Of a stretch of DNA of 32,686 bases, positions 8,958 to 16,819 are shown piece by piece. The stretch comes from Ahniella sp. (GTDB lineage Bacteria; Pseudomonadota; Gammaproteobacteria; Xanthomonadales; Ahniellaceae), in assembly GCA_016712105.1 (NCBI GenBank), contig JADJRU010000029.1:1-32686 (forward strand), read 5' to 3'. Made by a program: the position numbers and the translations under genes. The notes under the pieces are model-generated. The model saw only the letters and a list, made by a program, of their open reading frames with translations, did not search any database and was not told where the DNA came from. The first letter of the stretch is position 1, and each line of letters starts with the position of its first letter.

Positions 8958-9410
8958 TCAGGGTTTTTGGGACAGGCTGGCAAAAGCGGCTGCCATTTCG
9001 GCGTCGCCCAAGGCCAGGGCTGCGAGCCTCAAGTGCTCGATGGCCACCGACGAGGGCGGTGACGCGGCAACACTGGTTTCAATACCGGTGGCTGGCGGTA
9101 TCACCTTCACGGTCAGTGTCTTCAGAGGCTCCGGCAGGAACCGGTTCGCAGCCTCAAGGATGCGTTTCTGTTCCATGCGGGCCCGGCGCGCAAGCGCGGG
9201 GTGTGAGGTGGTCACCACCAGTGCGTTCGCACGCACGTTGGCGATCATCAACCCCCGGGCGAGATCGGCGGGCAATTGTTGACGGACGCGATGATCGAAC
9301 GCGGCGAGCCATTGGGCGCGACCGAGCAGATCAAGCAGCGGAGGTGCTTCGGACGTGGCCTGGTCGGCACGGCGGAAGCGGGAGTCGGTGGTCTTCGGGC
9401 GCATCGGCAT
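8958..9410 (-). CDS. DciA-like (DUF721) protein
   Basis: About 150 residues of the DUF721 family, to which DciA, the ancestral bacterial helicase operator, belongs. The conserved core is visible as PLLDLLGRAQWLAAFDHRVRQQLPADLA followed by a beta-rich part with VRANALVVTTSHPALARRARMEQKRIL and then VIPP. The C-terminal 40 residues are variable. The start at 9410 (MPMRPKTTD) is preferred to the longer version from 9473 because that would overlap the divergent peptidase start at 9436; M at 9404 is an alternative. Direct DnaB loading by this copy is inference. The placement beside lpxC and opposite an M23 peptidase is one I associate with Xanthomonadales. Confidence 0.8.
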   Translation of the reverse strand: MPMRPKTTDSRFRRADQATSEAPPLLDLLGRAQWLAAFDHRVRQQLPADLARGLMIANVRANALVVTTSHPALARRARMEQKRILEAANRFLPEPLKTLTVKVIPPATGIETSVAASPPSSVAIEHLRLAALALGDAEMAAAFASLSQKP

Positions 9411-9435
9411 GAATTCGTAAGGAACTGACGACAGC

Positions 9436-10365
9436 ATGAATATCATCATTGTCGCCAATCCGGCGGTCGGCACCCGAGTGATTCAGCTCGGTGAGCCGCG
9501 CAACCGTCGAATCGCGCTGGCGGTACTGCTTGGTGCAGTACTGCTGATTGCCTTGCTCGGCGCCTGGTTTGGCGCGAGTGTTCTGGGTCCGAAGCGCACG
9601 CAGGAACGTCTGGCGCAGACGCGCTCGGCACTGAGCGAACAGCAGTCGGAAGTCGAGCGTCTGTCGAAGCTCGTCAATCGGGACATGAACGCCCTGGCGA
9701 TGCGCCTCGGTCGGCTGCAAGCCGAATCGACGCGACTGAATGCGCTCGGCGAACGCCTGGCCCAAATCGGTCACCTGGACGACGGTGAATTCAACTTCGG
9801 CGCCGAACCGGACGTGGGCGGCCCGCTTGGCACCACGCTCGTGTCCATGCCGCCAGCTGAATTCGGTGCCCAGATCCAGCGCCTCGAGCGGCAGATGTCG
9901 ACCCAGTCCAAGCAGCTCAGCTTGCTGGAAGGGCTGCTGATCGATTCCTCGCTGGATGCCAGCCTGATGCCGAATGCCTTGCCGGTCAGTTCGGGTTACA
10001 TCTCCTCGAATTACGGTTATCGCGCCGATCCGTTCACCGGTGGCCGCGATTTCCACCCCGGTGTCGATTTCGACGGCAACCTGGGAGATGACGTGCTGGC
10101 GGTGGCGGGCGGTGTCGTCAGTTTCTCCGGCACCAAACCCGGATATGGCAAGACGGTCGAGATCGACCACGGCAACGGCCTGGTGACGCGCTACGCCCAT
10201 CTGTCGCAGCTGAAAGTCCAGGTTGGTGACCCGGTCCGCACCGGCACGCTGGTCGGTGGCATGGGCTCGACCGGACGGTCGACCGGCACCCATCTGCACT
10301 TCGAGGTTTGGAAAGAAGGCCGGATTGTCAATCCGCGCGACTACCTCAAGGCACAAAAGAACTGA
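9436..10365 (+). CDS. M23 (LytM-type) metallopeptidase, membrane-anchored
   Basis: Probable cell-wall peptidase or divisome-associated LytM factor, 309 residues. A short cytoplasmic N-terminus is followed by a membrane segment at about residues 26-52, a periplasmic coiled coil (about 55-115), and a C-terminal M23 domain from about 185. Catalytic zinc motifs appear intact: FHPGVDFDG supplies the first H and D, and HLHFEVW the later H-x-H. This suggests an active enzyme rather than an EnvC-like activator, though activity is not proven. The ATG at 9436 has AAGGAA at 9419-9424. It is divergent from the DUF721 gene with only 25 bases between starts. Confidence 0.88.
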   Translation: MNIIIVANPAVGTRVIQLGEPRNRRIALAVLLGAVLLIALLGAWFGASVLGPKRTQERLAQTRSALSEQQSEVERLSKLVNRDMNALAMRLGRLQAESTRLNALGERLAQIGHLDDGEFNFGAEPDVGGPLGTTLVSMPPAEFGAQIQRLERQMSTQSKQLSLLEGLLIDSSLDASLMPNALPVSSGYISSNYGYRADPFTGGRDFHPGVDFDGNLGDDVLAVAGGVVSFSGTKPGYGKTVEIDHGNGLVTRYAHLSQLKVQVGDPVRTGTLVGGMGSTGRSTGTHLHFEVWKEGRIVNPRDYLKAQKN

Positions 10366-10420
10366 TATTCACCCGATCTTGATAAACTAGCGGGCGACCC
10401 CCATGTCGCTTGCGCGCTTT

Positions 10421-10457
10421 GAGGCCGCACGCCCCTTTACCGGGGTGAAGCGGCCTC
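10421..10457 (+). promoter_or_regulatory. Strong hairpin in the secA leader
   Basis: GAGGCCGC (10421-10428) pairs perfectly with GCGGCCTC (10450-10457), and an inner CCCC/GGGG stem (10432-10435 with 10442-10445) sits in the loop. It ends 42 bases before the secA ATG and has no T-run. It may be a terminator-like boundary after the peptidase gene or a leader structure controlling secA translation. No secM-like coding region is seen in the 134-base gap. Confidence 0.5.
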
Positions 10458-10499
10458 ATCGCATCTTGCGGCCCAAGAATTCCAAATTACGGCAGACCC

Positions 10500-13205
10500 A
10501 TGTTCCAGAAACTCCTGACGTCCCTGTTCGGCAGTCGAAACGACCGCATCCTTTCTCAACTCGAGAAGTCCGTCGCTCGCATCAACGCGCTCGAAGAAGG
10601 CCTGAAGTCGCTCACCGACGAGCAGCTCAAGGCCAAGACCACCGAGTACAAGGAACGCTATGGCAAGGGCGAGACCCTTGACCAACTGCTGCCCGAAGCA
10701 TTCGCCACGGTCCGTGAAGCCTCGCGCCGCGTTCTCGGCATGCGCCATTACGACAAGCAGATGGTCGGCGGCATGGTCCTGCATATGGGCAAGATCGCCG
10801 AAATGCGTACCGGTGAGGGCAAGACCCTGATGGCCACGCTGCCGGTGTACCTGAATGCGCTCGCCGGTGAAGGCGTGCACGTGGTGACGGTCAACGATTA
10901 CCTGGCACGCCGCGATGCTGCCTGGATGGGCCGCGTCTACAACTTCCTCGGCCTCACCGTCGGTGTGGTCGTGCCGAACATGAATCCGGATGACAAGCGG
11001 GCGTCGTATCGTTCCGACATCACCTACGGCACGAACAACGAGTACGGCTTCGACTATCTGCGCGACAACATGGCGCTGTCGAAGGACGACCGGTTCCAGC
11101 GCAAGCCGTTCTACGCAATCGTCGACGAAATCGACTCGATCCTGATCGATGAAGCCCGTACGCCGCTGATCATTTCCGGCCCGGCCGATGAATCGCCGCA
11201 ACTGTACGTCCGCATCAACAAGATGATCCCTCGGCTCAATCGCCAGTCCGGCGAAGAGAGCGAAGGCGATTTCTTCGTGGACGAGAAGCAGAAGCAGGTG
11301 CATCTGTCGGAGTCCGGCATGGAGCGTGCCGAACAGCTGCTGCGCCAGGACGGCATCATCGGCGACGACGAAAGCCTGTACGACCCGAAGCACCTGGCCG
11401 TCGTTCATCACCTGAATGCCGGGTTGCGTGCACACATGCTGTACCAGCGTGACGTCGACTACATCGTTCGCGATGGCGAAGTCATCATCGTCGACGAGTT
11501 CACCGGCCGAACGCTGGCTGGCCGTCGCTGGTCCGATGGTCTGCACCAGGCCGTCGAAGCGAAGGAAGGTCTGCCGGTGCAGCGTGAAAACCACACGCTC
11601 GCGTCGATCACGTTCCAGAACTATTTCCGCCTGTACAAGAAGCTGTCCGGCATGACCGGCACCGCCGATACCGAAGCCTACGAATTCCAGAGCATCTACA
11701 ACCTGGAAGTGGTGGTCATTCCGACCCATCGCCCGATGGTCCGCAAGGACCACGCCGATCTCGTGTTCCTCAAGGCGAAGGCCAAGTGGAAGGCGATCGA
11801 ACAGGCCGTGACCGAAAGTCACCAGCGCAAGCAGCCGGTGCTGGTCGGTACGACCTCGATCGAGAACTCGGAAATGTTGTCGCGGATGCTCACCGAGTCG
11901 AAGATCCCGCACGAAGTGCTCAACGCGAAGCAGCATGAGCGCGAAGCACATATCGTCGCGCAGGCCGGTCGTCCGGGTGCGGTGACGATCGCCACGAACA
12001 TGGCCGGTCGCGGTACCGATATCGTGCTCGGCGGCAATCTTGATGCCGAACTGTCGGCACTGCCGCCGGAAACGACGGATGCCGAACGCGCCGCGATCAA
12101 GGCGGAGTGGCAGAAGCGCCACGACGAAGTGATCGCCGCGGGTGGCTTGCTGATCATCGGCACCGAACGCCATGAATCGCGTCGAATCGACAACCAGTTG
12201 CGTGGCCGTTCCGGTCGTCAGGGTGACCCGGGTGCGAGCCGTTTCTACCTGTCGCTCGAAGACAACCTGATGCGTATCTTTGCGCCCGACTGGGTGTCGA
12301 AGTGGATGCAGATCTTCGGCATGAAGGAAGACGACGTCCTCGAGGATCGCCTGGTGTCGCGCCAGATCGAGAAGGCGCAGCGCAAGGTCGAAGCGCACAA
12401 CTTCGACATGCGCAAGCACTTGCTCGAATACGACGACGTCGCGAATGACCAGCGCAAGGTCATCTACCAGCAGCGTAACGAGTTGCTGGAACCGGACGAC
12501 GTCCAGGACACCGTGAAGACCATCCGCCACGATGTGGTCGAAGCCATCTGCCGACGTCACGTGCCGGTCGAAAGCCTGGTCGAGCAGTGGGATCTGGATA
12601 CGCTCGAAAAGGACATGGTCACCGAACTGGGCCTGACCGTTGAGGCCAAGAAACATCTTGGCGACAGCGAAGAAATCTCCGATGCCGACATCGTGGGCAA
12701 GGTGCATGAGGACGTCGATCGCTTCTTCCGCGAGAAGGAAGCGGTGATGGGCTCGGAGTTCATGCGCGCGGTCGAGAAACACTTCCTGCTGCGTGTACTC
12801 GATACCCAGTGGCGCGATCATCTCGCGAACATGGACTATCTCCGTCAGGGCATCCATCTGCGTGGTTATGCCCAGAAGCAGCCGAAACAGGAATACAAGC
12901 GCGAAGCCTTCGAACTGTTCGGGCAAATGCTCGAGCGCGTGAAGACCGAGACGACCTCCATCCTGTCGAAGGTGCGCATGCAGGAAGAAAGCGAAGTCGA
13001 GCGACTGGAGCAGGACGAGCAGGCGAAGCGTGCGCGCATGCCGATGCAGTTCCAGCATCCGGACATGGGCGGTTACGGCGCCGATGAAGAAGCCGAACAG
13101 GTTCTGGCGATGGAAGCCGAGAATCTGCCGCGGGCGGGTCGAAACGATCCTTGTCCTTGCGGTTCGGGCCGAAAGTACAAGCAGTGCCACGGCCGCTTGG
13201 CCTGA
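10500..13205 (+). CDS. secA: SecA, preprotein translocase ATPase
   Basis: Motor ATPase that drives unfolded proteins through SecYEG. It has 901 residues, a standard full length. In order: Walker A MRTGEGKTLM near residue 102, the VNDYLARRDAAWM segment, the Walker B region VDEIDSILIDEARTPLIISGP near 208, the preprotein cross-linking domain, the second ATPase domain (GTTSIENSE, TNMAGRGTDIVLGGN, RQGDPGASRFYLSLED), and the C-terminal zinc-binding tail RNDPCPCGSGRKYKQCHG that contacts SecB and phospholipid. No strong Shine-Dalgarno is seen before the ATG at 10500, but the MFQKLLTSLFGSRNDR start is typical of the family. Confidence 0.98.
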   Translation: MFQKLLTSLFGSRNDRILSQLEKSVARINALEEGLKSLTDEQLKAKTTEYKERYGKGETLDQLLPEAFATVREASRRVLGMRHYDKQMVGGMVLHMGKIAEMRTGEGKTLMATLPVYLNALAGEGVHVVTVNDYLARRDAAWMGRVYNFLGLTVGVVVPNMNPDDKRASYRSDITYGTNNEYGFDYLRDNMALSKDDRFQRKPFYAIVDEIDSILIDEARTPLIISGPADESPQLYVRINKMIPRLNRQSGEESEGDFFVDEKQKQVHLSESGMERAEQLLRQDGIIGDDESLYDPKHLAVVHHLNAGLRAHMLYQRDVDYIVRDGEVIIVDEFTGRTLAGRRWSDGLHQAVEAKEGLPVQRENHTLASITFQNYFRLYKKLSGMTGTADTEAYEFQSIYNLEVVVIPTHRPMVRKDHADLVFLKAKAKWKAIEQAVTESHQRKQPVLVGTTSIENSEMLSRMLTESKIPHEVLNAKQHEREAHIVAQAGRPGAVTIATNMAGRGTDIVLGGNLDAELSALPPETTDAERAAIKAEWQKRHDEVIAAGGLLIIGTERHESRRIDNQLRGRSGRQGDPGASRFYLSLEDNLMRIFAPDWVSKWMQIFGMKEDDVLEDRLVSRQIEKAQRKVEAHNFDMRKHLLEYDDVANDQRKVIYQQRNELLEPDDVQDTVKTIRHDVVEAICRRHVPVESLVEQWDLDTLEKDMVTELGLTVEAKKHLGDSEEISDADIVGKVHEDVDRFFREKEAVMGSEFMRAVEKHFLLRVLDTQWRDHLANMDYLRQGIHLRGYAQKQPKQEYKREAFELFGQMLERVKTETTSILSKVRMQEESEVERLEQDEQAKRARMPMQFQHPDMGGYGADEEAEQVLAMEAENLPRAGRNDPCPCGSGRKYKQCHGRLA

Positions 13206-13212
13206 GCAGGTT

Positions 13213-14169
13213 TTGACGACGGCCGTTGAGCCCCTGCAGGTCGTCGCCGGAATCATCGGCGATGACCGCGGTCAGGTGCTCATCGCCCGGCGACCACAGC
13301 ACAAACATCACGGCGGCCTGTGGGAATTCCCGGGCGGCAAGCAAGACCCGGGCGAACAACCTGACGCCGCTCTGGCGCGCGAACTGCACGAGGAACTCGG
13401 CGTGCAGGTTCGCCAATCCGTGCCCTGGTGCGTGATTCGCGAATCTCGTCCGGATCGGCCGCTGGCCTTGGCCACACGCCGTGTGCTCGCTTATGACGGG
13501 GCACCGAAAGCGCTCGAACACGAAGCCTTGGCCTGGGTGTTGCCGGCGTGCCTTCACGACTACGACTTGGCCCCGGCCGATCGGCGGATCGCCCAGGCCT
13601 TGGCTTGGCCCAAAGAACTGGCGATTTCACCGGGCCCCGAAACCGTTGCGCCGAATGACTGGCCCCAGTTGATCGATCGCGCCATCGCGCGGGGGGCCGG
13701 ACGCATTCACCTGAGAAGTGGTGCCACCGCGTGGTCCGAGCACGTGGGACTCGCCGAGACGATCGCCGCGATTGTTCGTGATGCGGGTCTCGGCTTGGCA
13801 GTTCACGATCAACCGCAACTCGCCGAACGATTGCGCGCGAACGTGCTGCATTGGTCCGAACGCGCTGCCGCGTCGCTCACGGCCGAGTCTGCACGGGCTG
13901 CCGCGCCGCTGATCGGACTGTCGGTGCATGCCGGCACCGATCCTGCCCGGGTCGCGCACCTGTCGCCCGATTACCTGTTGATCGGCAACCTCAAGGCTAC
14001 CGCCAGTCACGTCGGTCGTCCGGGTATGGGTTGGTCCGGATTCCGGGCCATCGCCGACCGTTTTGATGCGCCGGCTTATGCCATCGGCGGCTTGGGTCCG
14101 GACGACGGATTGGATGCGTTCCGCAACGGCGCGCTCGGAATCGCCTCGATCTCCGCGTATTTCGGCTGA
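13213..14169 (+). CDS. Nudix hydrolase fused to a ThiE-like (thiamine phosphate synthase-like) domain
   Basis: Two-domain protein of about 318 residues. The N-terminal MutT-like domain has a full Nudix box between residues 38 and 60 (GGKQDPGEQPDAALARELHE followed by ELG), expected to hydrolyse oxidised nucleotides such as 8-oxo-dGTP. The C-terminal half resembles a TIM-barrel thiamine phosphate synthase (GAGRIHLRS, LAVHD, GLSVHA, GMGWSGF, YAIGGLGPDD). This fusion is known in gammaproteobacteria, where it follows secA. No ATG suits; the TTG at 13213 lies just after the secA stop and before the conserved VVAGII strand, and is proposed as start with moderate certainty. Whether the ThiE part is catalytic is unclear. 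Confidence 0.85.
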   Translation: MTTAVEPLQVVAGIIGDDRGQVLIARRPQHKHHGGLWEFPGGKQDPGEQPDAALARELHEELGVQVRQSVPWCVIRESRPDRPLALATRRVLAYDGAPKALEHEALAWVLPACLHDYDLAPADRRIAQALAWPKELAISPGPETVAPNDWPQLIDRAIARGAGRIHLRSGATAWSEHVGLAETIAAIVRDAGLGLAVHDQPQLAERLRANVLHWSERAAASLTAESARAAAPLIGLSVHAGTDPARVAHLSPDYLLIGNLKATASHVGRPGMGWSGFRAIADRFDAPAYAIGGLGPDDGLDAFRNGALGIASISAYFG

Positions 14170-14170
14170 C

Positions 14171-14313
14171 GAGGCTGTAGAAATACAGCCTCGATCGCGA
14201 GCCATGGATGGCTCGCCCGCAAATCAATCACGCAAGTGATTGATTTGTCGTGAGCGAGTCCGGACCTGCGCCGGACTCGCGCCGTAGAAAAAGTACAGGA
14301 TGTACTTTTCTAC
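14171..14313. repeat. Array of five back-to-back hairpins
   Basis: Almost every base here belongs to one of five inverted repeats separated by 3-7 bases. Stems: 14171-14178 with 14185-14192 (8 pairs, loop AGAAAT); 14197-14203 with 14210-14216 (7 pairs, loop ATGGAT, and the two flanking loop positions on each side are also complementary); 14221-14231 with 14236-14246 (11 perfect pairs, loop GCAA, extendable by one or two); 14254-14263 with 14271-14280 (10 pairs, loop ACCTGCG); 14284-14297 with 14301-14313 (13 pairs with one bulged A, loop GGA). The stem sequences differ, so it is not a tandem duplication. No T-runs follow. It begins one base after the Nudix-ThiE stop. The next stretch, 14314-14553, shows no gene or clear signal. 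Confidence 0.85.
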
Positions 14314-14553
14314 AGCGACGACGGACGCCTTCGAGCGTGGCCTGTCCTCCGATTAACCGTGAATGATCCGTGCAGGGCGCACTGCAACCTACGGCGTGCG
14401 ATGATCGGCTAACCTCCTGTACCAACTTCCATCCGAATGTTCCATGGTTGACCGGGCATCTCATCGGTCGGCCATGACTGGCGTGACCTGCCAAGGCGCG
14501 CGGAAGGCATTGCGGCTCATGAAACCGAAGGGTCAATTCAGGGTAAATGGATC

Positions 14554-14919
14554 ATGAAAAAGAAACCTGCAAAAGTTGAACGCGCTGCCGATAGCACAGC
14601 CAGCAAAAAAGCCGGCAAGGCGCCTGCTCGACCGAAGTCGTCGGCCAAGGCCAAAGTGAGCAAGGCTAAAGAGAGCCCGGCGAAAGCAGAGCCGATCAAG
14701 GCAAAGCGGATTCGCGGCAGCTTCTCGATGCCTGCCGCGGATTACGCGCTGGTTGGTGAGCTGAAAGCCATTTCGAAATCGAGCGGACGAACGGTCAAGA
14801 AGAACGAACTGCTTCGTGCGGGCCTTCATGCCTTGATCGCGATGTCCGATCAGGCGCTTGAAGCGGCCCTCGCTGCGTTGAAGCCGGTCAAGAAAAGCCA
14901 AAGCAAAAAGGCGAAATGA
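14554..14919 (+). CDS. Lysine-rich protein with histone H1-like tail and ribbon-helix-helix-like domain
   Basis: Protein of 121 residues in two parts. Residues 1-55 are a Lys/Ala/Pro/Ser-rich, disordered tail resembling histone H1-type tails. Residues 56-109 form a compact region starting RIRGSFSMPAADYALVGELK and continuing with SGRTVKKNELLRAGLHAL, which looks like a short beta strand and two helices of a ribbon-helix-helix DNA-binding fold. A short basic tail (KKSQSKKAK) ends it. I know similar small proteins in beta- and gammaproteobacteria only as uncharacterised proteins. A nucleoid-binding role is inference. The ribosome site is weak and the ATG at 14554 is the only obvious start. It lies between the hairpin array and the G tract. 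Confidence 0.75.
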   Translation: MKKKPAKVERAADSTASKKAGKAPARPKSSAKAKVSKAKESPAKAEPIKAKRIRGSFSMPAADYALVGELKAISKSSGRTVKKNELLRAGLHALIAMSDQALEAALAALKPVKKSQSKKAK

Positions 14920-15106
14920 CTGATCGGTTTCGTTGAGCCGTGTGTTGTTCCGCGAAAGCGGGAGTCCACGAGTTGGCCGCAAACCGGAAGTGCTGTCGCG
15001 AGGACGGGCCCGGCTGGGGGAGGTGTTGGTCGTGGCGCCTTTGTTGTTTCCCGCGAATGCGATCCATCTGGCCCGGGTTCTGGTTGGGCGCCGGGGGCCC
15101 GGCCGA

Positions 15107-15168
<62 letters not shown>

Positions 15169-15207
15169 GGGAGACTCGCCTGCGCGCGCCATCCCGGCCC
15201 TTGAGAA

Positions 15208-15867
15208 TCAGCTTTGGTCGATGCGGAAACTCACCGGCACCAGCACTGACGACGCGATCGGGCTGCCGTTCTCTTCTGCCGGACGGAAACGCCAGCGACG
15301 CACCTGATCCCGGGCGCTCTGATCGAGCTGGCGATGGCCACTGCTGCGGGCCACCGACACGCCCAACACCAGGCCTTGGGCATCCAGGTCGACGCGCAAG
15401 AGCACATCACCTTCCAGGCGTTTGCGGATCAGCGCCGTCGGATAATCCACCTTGGGCGGGCCGCCGTACGCTGCGTCCACTGATGCGCCCACCGACGTCG
15501 GCGTCGCGGATTCCGGGGCGATCTCGGCATATTCCGTCAACACCGCATCGGTCACCACGATGTCCGTGCTGCTGACCGCGGCGGTTTGAGGCACCACGGG
15601 CACAGGCTCGCGACGCGGATCCGGCGTCTTCACCACGACCGGCTTCGGTGGTGGTGGCTGTTCCGGTGGTGGCGGTGGCGGCGGCGGGATTGGGCGCTCC
15701 CCCAGTTCGACAAAAGTCGGCACCACCGGTTCGGTGCTGTGAGTGGAAGCAGACGGTCGCACTGGTGTCACCAGGAACAACACCACCCCCACGTGCAGGA
15801 TCATGGCCGTGCTCATCCCTGCGATACGGCGCAAGGAGATGGATGCATCAATCGGTTCGAAGTTCAT
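15208..15867 (-). CDS. Energy transducer TonB
   Basis: TonB-family protein that carries proton-motive energy from ExbB/ExbD to outer-membrane TonB-dependent transporters. It has 219 residues from the ATG at 15867. A short cytoplasmic part precedes one membrane segment (around 18-36, with the conserved H in MILHVGVVLFLV), then a proline-rich spanner (PPPPPPPPEQPPPPKPVVVKTPDP), and a C-terminal TonB domain (DYPTALIRKRLEGDVLLRVDLD, SSGHRQLDQSARDQVRRWRFRPA). The start at 15867 has GGGGAAG just upstream; the in-frame ATG at 15879 is an alternative without one. No exbB or exbD is in the window. Several tonB paralogues are usual in Xanthomonadales. Confidence 0.9.
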   Translation of the reverse strand: MNFEPIDASISLRRIAGMSTAMILHVGVVLFLVTPVRPSASTHSTEPVVPTFVELGERPIPPPPPPPPEQPPPPKPVVVKTPDPRREPVPVVPQTAAVSSTDIVVTDAVLTEYAEIAPESATPTSVGASVDAAYGGPPKVDYPTALIRKRLEGDVLLRVDLDAQGLVLGVSVARSSGHRQLDQSARDQVRRWRFRPAEENGSPIASSVLVPVSFRIDQS

Positions 15868-15971
15868 GGTCTTCCCCATTCGATCCAGAATCGGACCGCA
15901 AATGCGTCAACGCACCGATCCGCATTTTCGGGTTAACGCGATTCTTCGATCGGTGCCCACAGACTGTAGGC

Positions 15972-16703
15972 ATGACTGAAGAAATGGATTTCACGAGCAT
16001 CAGGCTCCGCCCCAATACCGAGCCCAGACAGACCTTGTCCTGGGCTCGGGCCGCCGCCATGGCTGTCGCGCTGAGTCTGCATGCGGGCTTGCTGCTCCGC
16101 ATTACATTGCCACCCGCGAAGGCGCCAATACCTCCGGTTCGTTCGGTCGAGTCGACCTTGCCGGCGATGAATCTGGTGTTCCTGGAGGCCCCGAGGAATG
16201 ACACCCGGGACACTCCAAGCCAACGCCTGTCGACGATGCGTGTGATCTGGACGCCCCCAACTACCGAGCCAACCAGCAAGCGCCCGGCGGCAGATCCCGC
16301 TCCGATTGCAGCACCTGTCACCGCAGTCATTCCTGACGCCGCCAGCCTTCAGGCACAACTGCCGGATCTGGCCCGGGACGCCGTGGGTCCCCTTCGATCC
16401 CGCGCGAGTGGCACCTTGCCGACTTTGCCCGGCCGCGCACAGGCCTATGTGCCACTCCACGCACCAGTCCGCCAAATCAAGACGATCACGCCGGAACAGG
16501 TCGGCAAGGTGCTCGCGACCCTGTTCGTCAGCACGATGGCTTCCAATCCGGATGATTTCGAAAAGGCCCGTGACATGCTTGACCCGCTGCAGGAAATGAC
16601 GCAGTCCCATCTGCAGGCATTCGACGAGCCGGATTGTGCCGATCCCGACGATCCGCTCGGTGACCGTCGCTGCTGGGACAACGACCCCAATCTGAGGCGT
16701 TGA
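15972..16703 (+). CDS. Hypothetical protein with TonB-like N-terminal anchor
   Basis: Protein of 243 residues that I do not recognise as a named family. The N-terminus (MDFTSIRLRPN, then AAAMAVALSLHAGLLLRITLPPAK) resembles that of the divergent TonB: a short cytoplasmic part, then a membrane segment with a histidine. The middle (about 60-150) is proline/alanine/threonine-rich. The C-terminus (from about ITPEQVGKVLATLF) is helical, ends in an acidic stretch (DEPDCADPDDPLGDRRCWDN) with two cysteines, and does not look like the TonB C-terminal domain. It is divergent from tonB across about 100 bases. ATG at 15984 is an alternative start. It is probably anchored in the inner membrane and exposed to the periplasm. 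Confidence 0.7.
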   Translation: MTEEMDFTSIRLRPNTEPRQTLSWARAAAMAVALSLHAGLLLRITLPPAKAPIPPVRSVESTLPAMNLVFLEAPRNDTRDTPSQRLSTMRVIWTPPTTEPTSKRPAADPAPIAAPVTAVIPDAASLQAQLPDLARDAVGPLRSRASGTLPTLPGRAQAYVPLHAPVRQIKTITPEQVGKVLATLFVSTMASNPDDFEKARDMLDPLQEMTQSHLQAFDEPDCADPDDPLGDRRCWDNDPNLRR

Positions 16704-16721
16704 AACCTCGCGAACATGGTG

Positions 16722-16750
16722 CTGTCAAATTGTGGTCAAGCCACTGACAC
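16722..16750 (+). promoter_or_regulatory. Pho box-like repeats upstream of plcP-like gene
   Basis: Three 7-base units at 11-base spacing: CTGTCAA (16722-16728), TGGTCAA (16733-16739), CTGACAC (16744-16750), separated by ATTG and GCCA. The known PhoB site is direct repeats of CTGTCAT with 4-base AT-rich spacers, in the same orientation as the gene. The match is partial (6, 4 and 5 of 7). The site lies 70 bases before the ATG. No clear -10 element is seen. Confidence 0.55.
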
Positions 16751-16819
16751 GTTGATTGCGCGGGCGAAACGGACACTTGTCGGGACAGGGCGTTCCGTCC
16801 CTGATCGGGGAGCTGCGTC

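Noticed and set aside
10437..13256. 939-codon open frame on the - strand opposite secA
   Set aside because: It mirrors secA codon by codon; long antisense frames are expected in GC-rich coding DNA, and the translation has no recognisable domain.
14171..14313. CRISPR array, integron attC sites or intrinsic terminators for the hairpin chain
   Set aside because: Repeats are not identical and spacers are only 3-7 bases, the core sites of attC are absent, and no T-runs follow the stems.
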